The notes under the pieces: generated by a model
The model's database searches: none
Seen by the model: only the letters and a program-made list of their open reading frames with translations
What the model was told of the DNA's origin: nothing
Shown: positions 17,886 through 25,703 of the stretch, one piece after another
How positions within the stretch are numbered: the first letter of the stretch is position 1
Layout: each line of letters opens with the position of its first letter
Assembly (NCBI RefSeq): GCF_001618385.1
Contig: NZ_BDCR01000003.1
Location: 496,001-560,000 of the forward strand
DNA from: Paludibacter jiangxiensis
GTDB lineage: Bacteria > Bacteroidota > Bacteroidia > Bacteroidales > Paludibacteraceae
DNA: 64,000 nucleotides
Reading direction: 5' to 3'
Program-made: the position numbers and the translations under genes

Positions 17886-19589
17886 ATGTCATCAAAAACA
17901 AAAACAATCGGACTTTTTATTTGCGTAGCCTTGTGGGTAGCAGGCGTGAGCATCACGAAAGCTCAAACCTTACAAGACGCCATCCGTTTTACGCAAAGTG
18001 AACAATTTGAGAATGCAAACAAAGCCTATCAATCGCTCATTGGGCAACAACCTCAGAATGGCACCAACTATTTCTATTACGGTGATTATTACATCCGTAA
18101 ATATTTGGCTGACACTGTAGCTGTTAATATTAAAAAAGCGACAGCGGATGCAACTAAAACCTTTGAAAAAGGAGTAAGTGTTGATCCTGTTAATCCATTG
18201 AACTTTATTGGTATGGCTGAATCGGCTCTGTTTCTAAAGAACACAGCTAAAGCTCAGGAATATCTGAATCAGGCTAAAGCTTTACTGCCCAGCAAGCAGA
18301 ATAAAGTAAAAATGGCCAAAGAAGATCAGGCTACTGCTTATATTAAAATCGCTGAAGCTTACGTTATCAGCATGACAAATGACACAGCGGTTATCTTCTC
18401 AGCTTTACGTCAGGCTGAAAAACTGAATCCGAAAGACTTTAATATCTATTTGGTTGAGGGAGACGCATATATTTATCTATTGAATGATGGATCCAATGCG
18501 ATCAATAATTACAACAAGGCATACAGAATCAATCCTAAATCTCCGGCAGCTCAGTTACGCATCGGCCGTCTGTGGGTTCGTTCAAAAAATTATCCTGACG
18601 GTTTGACCGCTTACAAGCAAGTCGTTCAACTGGATGCTTCTTATGCTCCTGCATATAAAGAACTCGGATTCCTTAACGCTCAGTTAGGTAATTCAAACGA
18701 AGCAAAACAAAATTTCCAGAAATTCCTTGAATTGTCTTCAGGAAACACTGATGCTCAAATGCAGTATATCAATACATTGTTTGAACTAAAAGATTTTGCC
18801 GAAGTTGCAAAACAAGCACAAAATGCAATTTCTTCAAACGCGTCAAATACTGACCTTTATCGCGCTCTTGCATATTCAAACTATGAAATTGGCAAATATT
18901 CAGAAGCAAAAGATGCGTTGGAAACTTTTCTCAAAAAAGCACCTGAAGAAAGCGTACGTCCTTCAGACTATGCTTACCTGGGTCGTTCATTTGCAAAAAT
19001 GAAACAAGATTCAATTGCCGGCACATTCCTGATGAAAGCTTACTCGTTAGATACTATTCGTGTAGAATATCTTTCAGAAGCTGCAGCTTCCTTTACCATA
19101 TGTAAAGCGTACAGCAAAGCAATAGAAGCTTACCAAAAGAAACTTGCTACACCTTTCAAAACTGTTCAGGATTACTATTACTTAGGCACAGCCTATTACA
19201 CAACTCAGCAATTCCTGAAAGCCGATAGCACTTTCACCATGTTGATTGAAAAAGTTCCGACATTTATTGGTGGCTACCTTTGGAAAGCAAGATCTCTTTC
19301 TCAGACTGACCCTGATAGTAAAACCGGAGCTGCATTAACTGCATATCAAACTTTGATTGAAAAAACTCAAGCTGAAGCTGATAAATATAAATCGGAAAGA
19401 AAAGAGGCTTATTCATACCTGAATTATTACTATTTCGTGCAGTTCAATGCTACAAAATCTCACGAAATCGGTCGTAAATCAATTGAATACGGGAATAAAG
19501 TACTAGAAATCGATCCTAACGACACCAATGCGAAAAAGATCAATGACGCGATCGAGAAAACCATGAACCGTCCCGTAGTCAAAAAATAA
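17886..19589 (+). CDS. Exported TPR-repeat protein
   Basis: 567 residues. The signal peptide ends near ITKAQ. Many tetratricopeptide repeats cover most of the length (AQLRIGRLWVRSKNYPDGLT, APAYKELGFLNAQLGNSNEA, DYAYLGRSFAKMKQDSIA and others). No enzyme motif is seen. It is 32 bases downstream of the PstS-like gene, so the two are co-transcribed. The context upstream of ExbB/ExbD/TonB suggests a periplasmic scaffold linked to outer-membrane transport, which is inference. Confidence 0.85.
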   Translation: MSSKTKTIGLFICVALWVAGVSITKAQTLQDAIRFTQSEQFENANKAYQSLIGQQPQNGTNYFYYGDYYIRKYLADTVAVNIKKATADATKTFEKGVSVDPVNPLNFIGMAESALFLKNTAKAQEYLNQAKALLPSKQNKVKMAKEDQATAYIKIAEAYVISMTNDTAVIFSALRQAEKLNPKDFNIYLVEGDAYIYLLNDGSNAINNYNKAYRINPKSPAAQLRIGRLWVRSKNYPDGLTAYKQVVQLDASYAPAYKELGFLNAQLGNSNEAKQNFQKFLELSSGNTDAQMQYINTLFELKDFAEVAKQAQNAISSNASNTDLYRALAYSNYEIGKYSEAKDALETFLKKAPEESVRPSDYAYLGRSFAKMKQDSIAGTFLMKAYSLDTIRVEYLSEAAASFTICKAYSKAIEAYQKKLATPFKTVQDYYYLGTAYYTTQQFLKADSTFTMLIEKVPTFIGGYLWKARSLSQTDPDSKTGAALTAYQTLIEKTQAEADKYKSERKEAYSYLNYYYFVQFNATKSHEIGRKSIEYGNKVLEIDPNDTNAKKINDAIEKTMNRPVVKK

Positions 19590-19607
19590 ATCTATTTAAC
19601 ATGTCAT

Positions 19608-19653
19608 CTAAGATTCTTTTATTTAGTAATACCTCTAAATAAAAGAATCTTAG
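19608..19653. terminator. Perfect 19-bp inverted repeat after the TPR gene
   Basis: Arms 19608-19626 and 19635-19653 are exact reverse complements (CTAAGATTCTTTTATTTAG) around an 8-base loop. Unlike other terminators in the window it is AT-rich and lacks a T run after the 3' arm. It may terminate, protect the 3' end, or have another role. Confidence 0.6.
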
Positions 19654-19723
19654 ACACTCTTTGAGCTGACTTCAAAAAAAATAAAAAAAGTAATTTTCTA
19701 CGTACAAAAACAAAATTACGTGC

Positions 19724-19753
19724 ATTGGGATAATAAATATTTTTTTACCTTTG
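19724..19753 (+). promoter_or_regulatory. Promoter for exbB-exbD-exbD-tonB
   Basis: ATTG (19724-19727), 18 nt spacer, TACCTTTG (19746-19753). The -7 is exact, and the leader to the exbB start is about 46 nt. Confidence 0.7.
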
Positions 19754-19803
19754 CATTCGTAAGAAAACAAATTATCAACTCAAACCATTAAATTTTTTTT
19801 ACA

Positions 19804-20628
19804 ATGAGCAAGACAAATCAAAAAAAAGAACAGAAATTGGGGGATGCACTAAGATCCACCATGACTATCGTCGCCATTCTAGTTGCTTTTGTGGTGTGCG
19901 CATTAGTTTACCATTTCATCATGGGTAACCCCATTAACTTTGAAGGTGGCAACCCTGAAGGAAAAGGTTTACCTGGCAACTATTTAGCTATTATCTACAA
20001 AGGTGGATTTATCGTACCTCTGTTGATGACCATCAACTTGGTATTGATCATCTTCACAATCGAACGTTTTATTTCTTTAGGTCAAGCTGCCGGTAAAGGT
20101 CGTTTGAACGTATTCGTTAAAAACATTCAGGAAGACCTGAAAAACGATAAAATCGAAGAAGCTCTCGTTCGTTGCGACAAACAAAAAGGTTCATTGGCTA
20201 ACGTATTGAAAGCTGGTCTTCTCCGTTACCGTGCACTTCAATCAGAATCTACACTGACAAAAGATCAGAAAATTTTGGCTTTGCAGAAAGAATTCGAAGA
20301 AGCTACAGCTCTTGAATTGCCTATCCTTTCTCGTAACGTTGTAATCATTTCTACTATTGCTTCTATTTCAGTGTTAACCGGTCTTATGGGAACTGTAATG
20401 GGTATGATCCGTGCGTTTGCTGCTTTGGCAACTGCAGGTGCTCCTGATGCTGTTGCTTTGTCAACTGGTATCTCTGAAGCTCTTATCAACACAGCATTCG
20501 GTATCGGTGGTTCTTTGTTGGCAATCATTTTGTACAACTACTTCTCAACCCGTATTGACAACTTCACATATAAAATTGACGAAGCAGGTTTTAGCTTAGT
20601 ACAATCGTTTGCAGCTTCCACAAAATAA
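19804..20628 (+). CDS. exbB: ExbB/TolQ/MotA-family proton channel
   Basis: 274 residues. Membrane segments lie near 20-42, 64-86, 175-200 and 217-240. The conserved ExbB region is visible: IASISVLTGLMGTVMGMIRAF and GISEALINTAFGIGGSLLAIILYNYF. ExbB with ExbD uses the proton-motive force to drive TonB-dependent import. It is the first gene of the exbB-exbD-exbD-tonB operon. The extra N-terminal membrane segment compared with E. coli ExbB is common in Bacteroidota. Confidence 0.94.
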   Translation: MSKTNQKKEQKLGDALRSTMTIVAILVAFVVCALVYHFIMGNPINFEGGNPEGKGLPGNYLAIIYKGGFIVPLLMTINLVLIIFTIERFISLGQAAGKGRLNVFVKNIQEDLKNDKIEEALVRCDKQKGSLANVLKAGLLRYRALQSESTLTKDQKILALQKEFEEATALELPILSRNVVIISTIASISVLTGLMGTVMGMIRAFAALATAGAPDAVALSTGISEALINTAFGIGGSLLAIILYNYFSTRIDNFTYKIDEAGFSLVQSFAASTK

Positions 20629-20691
20629 AGAGGGAATAAGCAGGCGGACTTATTAAAAAATTAATTAGAAGAACAATTAAATAATAATTCC

Positions 20692-21330
20692 ATGCCAAAA
20701 ATAAAATCAATTGCGAGATCACCACACATAGACATGACGCCTATGGTGGACTTATTTTCGCTGCTGCTTACTTTCTTTATTTTGACTGCTACGTTTCGTC
20801 CTGTTGATCCGGCAAAATTGACAATACCTAATTCAGTTTCGGAGAAAGTTGCTCCGGATAATGACATTATGACTATTTTCATTTCTACGGATAAAAAAAT
20901 CTATTTCAATTTCGACAACGGGAAAGACACTTCCAAACATTTTCGTGCGGAACTTTTAAAAGCAATGGCTACCCAATACAAGATCAACTTTACTCCAAAG
21001 GAAATTACACAATTTTCAAGAAAAAGTTCTTTCGGTATGCCAATGGCTTATTTGAAACAATGGCTCAACACTGAAGATTCGAAAGAATCCGATAAATTTC
21101 AGGTTGGTATTCCTACAGACTCTATTGACAACCAATTTGCTTGGTGGGTACGTTCAGCACGTACTGTAAACTCTCAGGCACAAGTGGCTATCAAGGCTGA
21201 TGGAGACGCACCCTATCCTGTTGTTAAGAAAGTGTTGGACTTGATTCAAAAGAACGGAATTAACAAGTTTAATTTCGTAACAACGTACGACAAACAAGAA
21301 GTCGGAATAAAAGATATTCCTAAACAATAG
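20692..21330 (+). CDS. exbD: ExbD/TolR-type protein, first copy
   Basis: 212 residues. The N-terminus HIDMTPMVDLFSLLLTFFIL carries the essential membrane Asp of ExbD. The rest is periplasmic and longer than E. coli ExbD (about 140 residues), with an inserted region around 75-140 before the C-terminal QVAIKADGDAPYPVVKKVLDLI fold. It pairs with ExbB. Having two ExbD genes in tandem is usual in Bacteroidota. Confidence 0.92.
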   Translation: MPKIKSIARSPHIDMTPMVDLFSLLLTFFILTATFRPVDPAKLTIPNSVSEKVAPDNDIMTIFISTDKKIYFNFDNGKDTSKHFRAELLKAMATQYKINFTPKEITQFSRKSSFGMPMAYLKQWLNTEDSKESDKFQVGIPTDSIDNQFAWWVRSARTVNSQAQVAIKADGDAPYPVVKKVLDLIQKNGINKFNFVTTYDKQEVGIKDIPKQ

Positions 21331-21376
21331 GATAACTGAGAAAAGATTTATCTAACAGATATAACATAAAAAAATT

Positions 21377-22003
21377 ATGGGTGAAGTAGTTACAGAAGAA
21401 AAAGCGCAGAAAGGTGCAAAGAAACGCCCCAAAAAACATCCTGGCCGGATCGATATGACACCGATGGTGGACTTGATGTGTCTTTTGTTGACGTTCTTTA
21501 TTCTTACCGCCGCGTTCAGTAAGCCCAAAATAATGACGATAACAATGCCTGAGAAGGATGATAACACCGTACCGCCTAAGATTGATGCTAGACGTACGTT
21601 GAACATTCTTTTAACAGACAGCGATCGTGTATATTATTATGTGGGTGCTATTGAACCGGGAAAACCCCAGCCTCAATTTGTAAGATCTAATTTCAGTAAA
21701 GATGGTATCAGAAAAGTTCTCTTGTTGAAAAACAAAGATCTGTTCACCAAAATTACAGAATACAACGAAAGCCGGGTTAAAGGTAAAATTCACGTATCGG
21801 ATGCTGCTGCAGATGAACACATTAAAAGCCTGAAAAAGGATGATAATGTTGGTCCTATCATTTTGATAAAAGCAGATGAATCCGCTAAGTACAAAGATAT
21901 CGTCTCGATTGTAGATGAAATGGCAATTACAAACATAGCTAGCTATGCGATTGTTGATTTGAGTAGTGTTGAAAAAACATTGCTTAAAGCACAACCCAGA
22001 TAG
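21377..22003 (+). CDS. exbD: ExbD/TolR-type protein, second copy
   Basis: 208 residues. A basic N-terminus (KKRPKKHPGR) precedes RIDMTPMVDLMCLLLTFFIL with the conserved Asp, then a periplasmic domain ending in DIVSIVDEMAITNIASYAIVDLS. It shares the membrane motif with the first copy, while the periplasmic parts diverge, suggesting a heteromeric pair. It is 46 bases after the first copy and 23 bases before tonB. Confidence 0.92.
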   Translation: MGEVVTEEKAQKGAKKRPKKHPGRIDMTPMVDLMCLLLTFFILTAAFSKPKIMTITMPEKDDNTVPPKIDARRTLNILLTDSDRVYYYVGAIEPGKPQPQFVRSNFSKDGIRKVLLLKNKDLFTKITEYNESRVKGKIHVSDAAADEHIKSLKKDDNVGPIILIKADESAKYKDIVSIVDEMAITNIASYAIVDLSSVEKTLLKAQPR

Positions 22004-22026
22004 TTGTGAATTAATACTGAAAGAAA

Positions 22027-22791
22027 ATGGCTATGACTAATGAAAAACAGTATATAGAATCACTTGAAGAAATGGTCTTCAAGAATCGTAACAAAGAATA
22101 CGGTTCTTATCAGCTCCGGAAAAAGTACAAGAAATATGTACTTATTTCCTTGGCTATCGGACTTTTCCTTCTGGGAGCTGTAATTGCTTACCCTCTGATA
22201 AAAAGTTTCCTTGATAAGGAAAACATAGGAAAAAAAGTACAGGTTGAAACTTCGGTTGAAATTACCAATCAAAAGGATGCTCCTCCTCCTCCTCCTCCTC
22301 CTCCTCCCGCAGAGAAGATTGTTGAGCAGGTGAAGTTTGTGGCTCCTAAAGTTACTACTGACACAACTCAGGTTACTAAAGACTTTGGTAAACAGGTGAT
22401 CATGGTAGAAACAGGTGGACCTCCTCCTGTGGTAGAAGCTCCGAAAGTAGAACCGGTAGTTGAAGTAAAACAAGCTCCGGAAGAAGTATTTACTATTGTA
22501 GAAGAAATGCCGGCATTCCCGGATGGCGATGTTGCAAGCTATTTGGCTAAAAACATCAAATACCCGGTAGTTGCTCAGGAAAACGGTATTCAAGGACGCG
22601 TTATTTGTCAGTTTGTGGTTAATAAAGACGGTTCTATCGTCGATGTACAAGTTGTACGTGGTGTTGACCCAAGCCTCGATAAAGAAGCTGTACGTGTAAT
22701 CCAAAGCATGCCCAGATGGACACCTGGAAAACAACGTAACCAACCCGTTCGTGTAAAATATACTCTTCCTGTAAACTTTAAGTTGCAGTAG
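22027..22791 (+). CDS. tonB: TonB energy transducer
   Basis: 254 residues. A short cytoplasmic N-terminus, one transmembrane helix near 40-60, a proline run (nine consecutive Pro around residue 90), a Val/Pro/Glu-rich spacer, and a C-terminal TonB domain (YPVVAQENGIQGRVICQFVV, DKEAVRVIQSMPRWTPGKQR, VKYTLPVNFKL). It transmits energy from ExbB/ExbD to outer-membrane TonB-dependent receptors. Last gene of the operon, followed by a strong terminator. The N-terminal FKNRNKEYGSYQLRKKY is typical of Bacteroidota TonB. Confidence 0.94.
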   Translation: MAMTNEKQYIESLEEMVFKNRNKEYGSYQLRKKYKKYVLISLAIGLFLLGAVIAYPLIKSFLDKENIGKKVQVETSVEITNQKDAPPPPPPPPPAEKIVEQVKFVAPKVTTDTTQVTKDFGKQVIMVETGGPPPVVEAPKVEPVVEVKQAPEEVFTIVEEMPAFPDGDVASYLAKNIKYPVVAQENGIQGRVICQFVVNKDGSIVDVQVVRGVDPSLDKEAVRVIQSMPRWTPGKQRNQPVRVKYTLPVNFKLQ

Positions 22792-22810
22792 TCTTTACAC
22801 TTGATATTAG

Positions 22811-22846
22811 AAAAAACCGTTTGGCTTAATGTCAAACGGTTTTTTT
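22811..22846 (+). terminator. Intrinsic terminator after tonB
   Basis: Stem AAAAAACCGTTTG / CAAACGGTTTTTT with a short loop and a run of T. It may work in both directions. Confidence 0.85.
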
Positions 22847-22859
22847 ACTTGAATAATAT

Positions 22860-24077
22860 ATGATTGAACAAACCGAAATTTATTCAGAACAAACGGTTCT
22901 CGTTGGCTTAATCACCAGAGAACAAAACGAACAGCAGGCAAAAGAATATTTGTCTGAACTGGCTTTTCTTGCCGAAACAGCAGGTGCTATTCCTGTAAAA
23001 AAATTCTTCCAGCGATTGGATTATCCTCATCCTAAAACATTTGTGGGACAAGGAAAACTGGAGGAAATTAAAAATTACATCATCGACAATGAAGAGATCG
23101 GAATGATTGTGTTTGATGATGAACTTACTCCGGCACAACTCAAAAATATTGAAGACGCTCTCCAAATAAAAGTCTTAGACAGAACAAATCTGATTTTGGA
23201 CATTTTTGCTAAGAGAGCCCAAACGGCTCATGCCAAGACCCAGGTGGAGCTTGCCCAATACCAATACTTGTTACCCCGTCTGACCAGAATGTGGACTCAC
23301 CTTGAGCGTCAAAGAGGTGGTATCGGTATGCGTGGTCCGGGTGAAGCTCAGATTGAAACCGATAGACGTATCATTCTCACAAAGATTTCCTTACTCAAGG
23401 AAGAACTTAAAGCTATTGATAAGCAAAAGGCCTCTCAACGAAAAAACAGAGGCAAAATGGTGAGGGTTGCTTTAGTAGGTTACACCAACGTTGGGAAATC
23501 TACCATGATGAACTTATTGAGCAAATCGGATGTTTTTGCAGAAAACAAATTATTTGCCACTCTTGATACCACCGTCAGAAAAGTCATCATTGATAACTTA
23601 CCATTTCTTCTGACCGATACTGTTGGTTTTATAAGAAAACTCCCCCACCATCTGGTAGAATCGTTCAAATCAACGTTAGATGAAGTGCGTGAAGCTGACT
23701 TACTCATACATGTTGTCGACATTTCGCATCCGAACTTTGAAGAACAGTATGAGATTGTGAATAAAACGCTTATTGACATCAATAAAGAAGAAAAACCAAC
23801 TATTGTTGTCTTTAATAAAACTGACGCATTCACATACACGCCAAAAGCAGAAGATGACCTCACTCCTCTCACAAAAGAGAACATTAGCCTTGAAGAATTA
23901 GAGCAAACGTGGATGGCAAAAATGCACGACAATTGTATTTTTATATCTGCCAAAAACCGAACAAACATAGAAGCTTTAAGGTCTCTTTTCTATGGGAAGG
24001 TCAAAGAAATTCATATTACCCGTTTTCCTTACAACGACTTTCTATATCAAAATTATACAGAAGAGGATTTTGAATAA
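22860..24077 (+). CDS. hflX: GTPase HflX
   Basis: 405 residues. The HflX N-terminal domain (ILDIFAKRAQTAHAKTQVELAQYQYLLPRL, residues 112-141) and linker RGGIGMRGPGEAQIETDRR precede the G domain, with G1 GYTNVGKST at 207-215, G3 DTVGF and G4 NKTD. HflX binds the 50S ribosomal subunit and splits stalled ribosomes under stress. It begins 14 bases after the tonB terminator and no strong promoter box is evident in that gap, so it may depend on read-through or on a promoter inside tonB. Confidence 0.94.
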   Translation: MIEQTEIYSEQTVLVGLITREQNEQQAKEYLSELAFLAETAGAIPVKKFFQRLDYPHPKTFVGQGKLEEIKNYIIDNEEIGMIVFDDELTPAQLKNIEDALQIKVLDRTNLILDIFAKRAQTAHAKTQVELAQYQYLLPRLTRMWTHLERQRGGIGMRGPGEAQIETDRRIILTKISLLKEELKAIDKQKASQRKNRGKMVRVALVGYTNVGKSTMMNLLSKSDVFAENKLFATLDTTVRKVIIDNLPFLLTDTVGFIRKLPHHLVESFKSTLDEVREADLLIHVVDISHPNFEEQYEIVNKTLIDINKEEKPTIVVFNKTDAFTYTPKAEDDLTPLTKENISLEELEQTWMAKMHDNCIFISAKNRTNIEALRSLFYGKVKEIHITRFPYNDFLYQNYTEEDFE

Positions 24078-24110
24078 CGATAAACTTTCTCTTCAAACTG
24101 TAAAAAACAT

Positions 24111-25004
24111 ATGACCATGAGACCTCCATATCTACAATATGGTGATAAGATCGCCATTATATCACCATCCGGAAATATTGATCCGACCCTGATTGACAAT
24201 GCTGCCGGTGTGCTTGAATCCTGGGGATTGACTCCCGTAATAGGTAAAAATGCTAAAAATCAATACGGAAGATACGCCGGTACCCGTGATGAAAGATTGG
24301 AAGACCTACAATGGGCTTTTGACCAAAAAGACATTAAAGCTGTACTTTGCAGCCGGGGTGGATATGGTCTTGTGCAGATAATTGACGATGTCGATTTTTC
24401 TCATTTTGAACTATATCCCAAATGGTTAATCGGTTTTAGTGACATCACTATTCTCCATCTTGCAATTGCTGCTTATGACATATCTTCGCTTCATGGCGTT
24501 ATGGCAAAAGACATTAGCGCTAACGGAGAGGCGGCTGACCGTCTGAAACAATTACTTTTTGGTGAACTGTCGGAATATTCGGACATTACCCCGCATCCGC
24601 TAAACAGAACCGGGAAGTGTCAGGGCAAAATAATAGGAGGAAATCTGTCTGTAATGTGCGGCATGAGAGGAACACATTTCGACCTGGATCCGGTAGAGAA
24701 AATTCTATTTATTGAAGATATTGGAGAACAACCATATCAAATTGACCGGTTTATCTGGAATCTTAAAATTGGAGGCATTTTTGAACAAATTTCAGGTCTC
24801 ATTGTTGGTCAATTTAATGAATATGACGAAGATGAAGATATGAAAACTACAGTTTACGAGCTAATAGCTGATGCTGTCGCTGAGTACAACTATCCTACCA
24901 TCTTTGGGTTTCCGGCAGGACATATTGACGATAATTGTTCAATTCCCTTTGGAGTTCAAACCACAATGAATGTCACAAATGATGGGGCTATATTGAAATT
25001 CTAA
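24111..25004 (+). CDS. ldcA: LD-carboxypeptidase (muramoyltetrapeptide carboxypeptidase, family S66)
   Basis: 297 residues. It starts PPYLQYGDKIAIISPSG, has the LCSRGGYGLVQIIDDVDF segment, and the nucleophile motif GFSDIT (Ser near residue 114), followed by Glu (FIEDIGEQPYQIDR) and His (GFPAGHIDDN) for the Ser-Glu-His triad. It removes the terminal D-Ala from cytoplasmic murein tetrapeptides during cell-wall recycling. It lies 33 bases after hflX and is probably co-transcribed; a terminator follows. Confidence 0.9.
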   Translation: MTMRPPYLQYGDKIAIISPSGNIDPTLIDNAAGVLESWGLTPVIGKNAKNQYGRYAGTRDERLEDLQWAFDQKDIKAVLCSRGGYGLVQIIDDVDFSHFELYPKWLIGFSDITILHLAIAAYDISSLHGVMAKDISANGEAADRLKQLLFGELSEYSDITPHPLNRTGKCQGKIIGGNLSVMCGMRGTHFDLDPVEKILFIEDIGEQPYQIDRFIWNLKIGGIFEQISGLIVGQFNEYDEDEDMKTTVYELIADAVAEYNYPTIFGFPAGHIDDNCSIPFGVQTTMNVTNDGAILKF

Positions 25005-25703
25005 ATTCCCTTTTTCTGCACGAAAAGTCCATCTGACACTAGATTACACAAAGAGATCTGAGCACATAACTCAGGTCTCTTTTTTTATGGGGCCAATTTA
25101 GGGTAACCTTCCTGAAATCGAAGTTGTAAAATCCATAAAACTCATATCTGGCGCTCTACTTAATTTTTTCTGTCGTTGAAGGCTATTACATTTCTAATTT
25201 GTACTTGCACAAATCCGGGTATTCATGATTATAGATACAATCTAAAATCCATTGATCAGTATCATCTTCCCAATTCTATATAAAGTATAAAGACCTAAAT
25301 CTGTTAACATAACTTACATTCTTATCATCGTTCGGATTTTATAAAGTGGTATCCCAATTTACAAGCCTGTTTTACTGATATTTAAACGTATATAGACATC
25401 CAATTACACCATATCAATTTTAACATTAATAAAGAATAAAGAATCGGCGTTTATCCAAACAATTTGCTACTTTTGAAACTATGATTTTCTTGAAAGCTGT
25501 AGATAAGTAAGTTGTAGGTAAGGACTCAAAATTTAGCAAAAAACGCACCTTTACTACAACAATATCATCTTCAGATATTAATACCATAATAATGAAAAGG
25601 ATATACAAAAAATGTATAATCCGAAATATTATGGTTCAGCATTACGACCTGTGTGACTTTTTAATCTTAACCAATACTTTCTAATTATCACAAACACGTT
25701 ATT
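25005..25703. other. Long intergenic region before ppdK
   Basis: It begins with an intrinsic terminator (25052-25087). The rest is AT-rich. A -7-like box TACTTTTG (25468-25475, plus strand) without a clear -33 could start a 5' leader of about 220 nt for ppdK. No reading frame longer than chance was supported, and no riboswitch class is recognised. Confidence 0.45.
25052..25087 (+). terminator. Intrinsic terminator after ldcA
   Basis: Stem AGAGATCTGAG / CTCAGGTCTCT (one wobble pair) followed by a run of seven to eight T. Confidence 0.85.

Noticed and set aside
25186-25395. Possible decayed minus-strand gene fragment (ending NWEDDTDQWILDC...KYKLEM)
   Set aside because: One frame reads in a protein-like way but holds about four stops in 67 codons, which is the rate expected by chance in AT-rich DNA.
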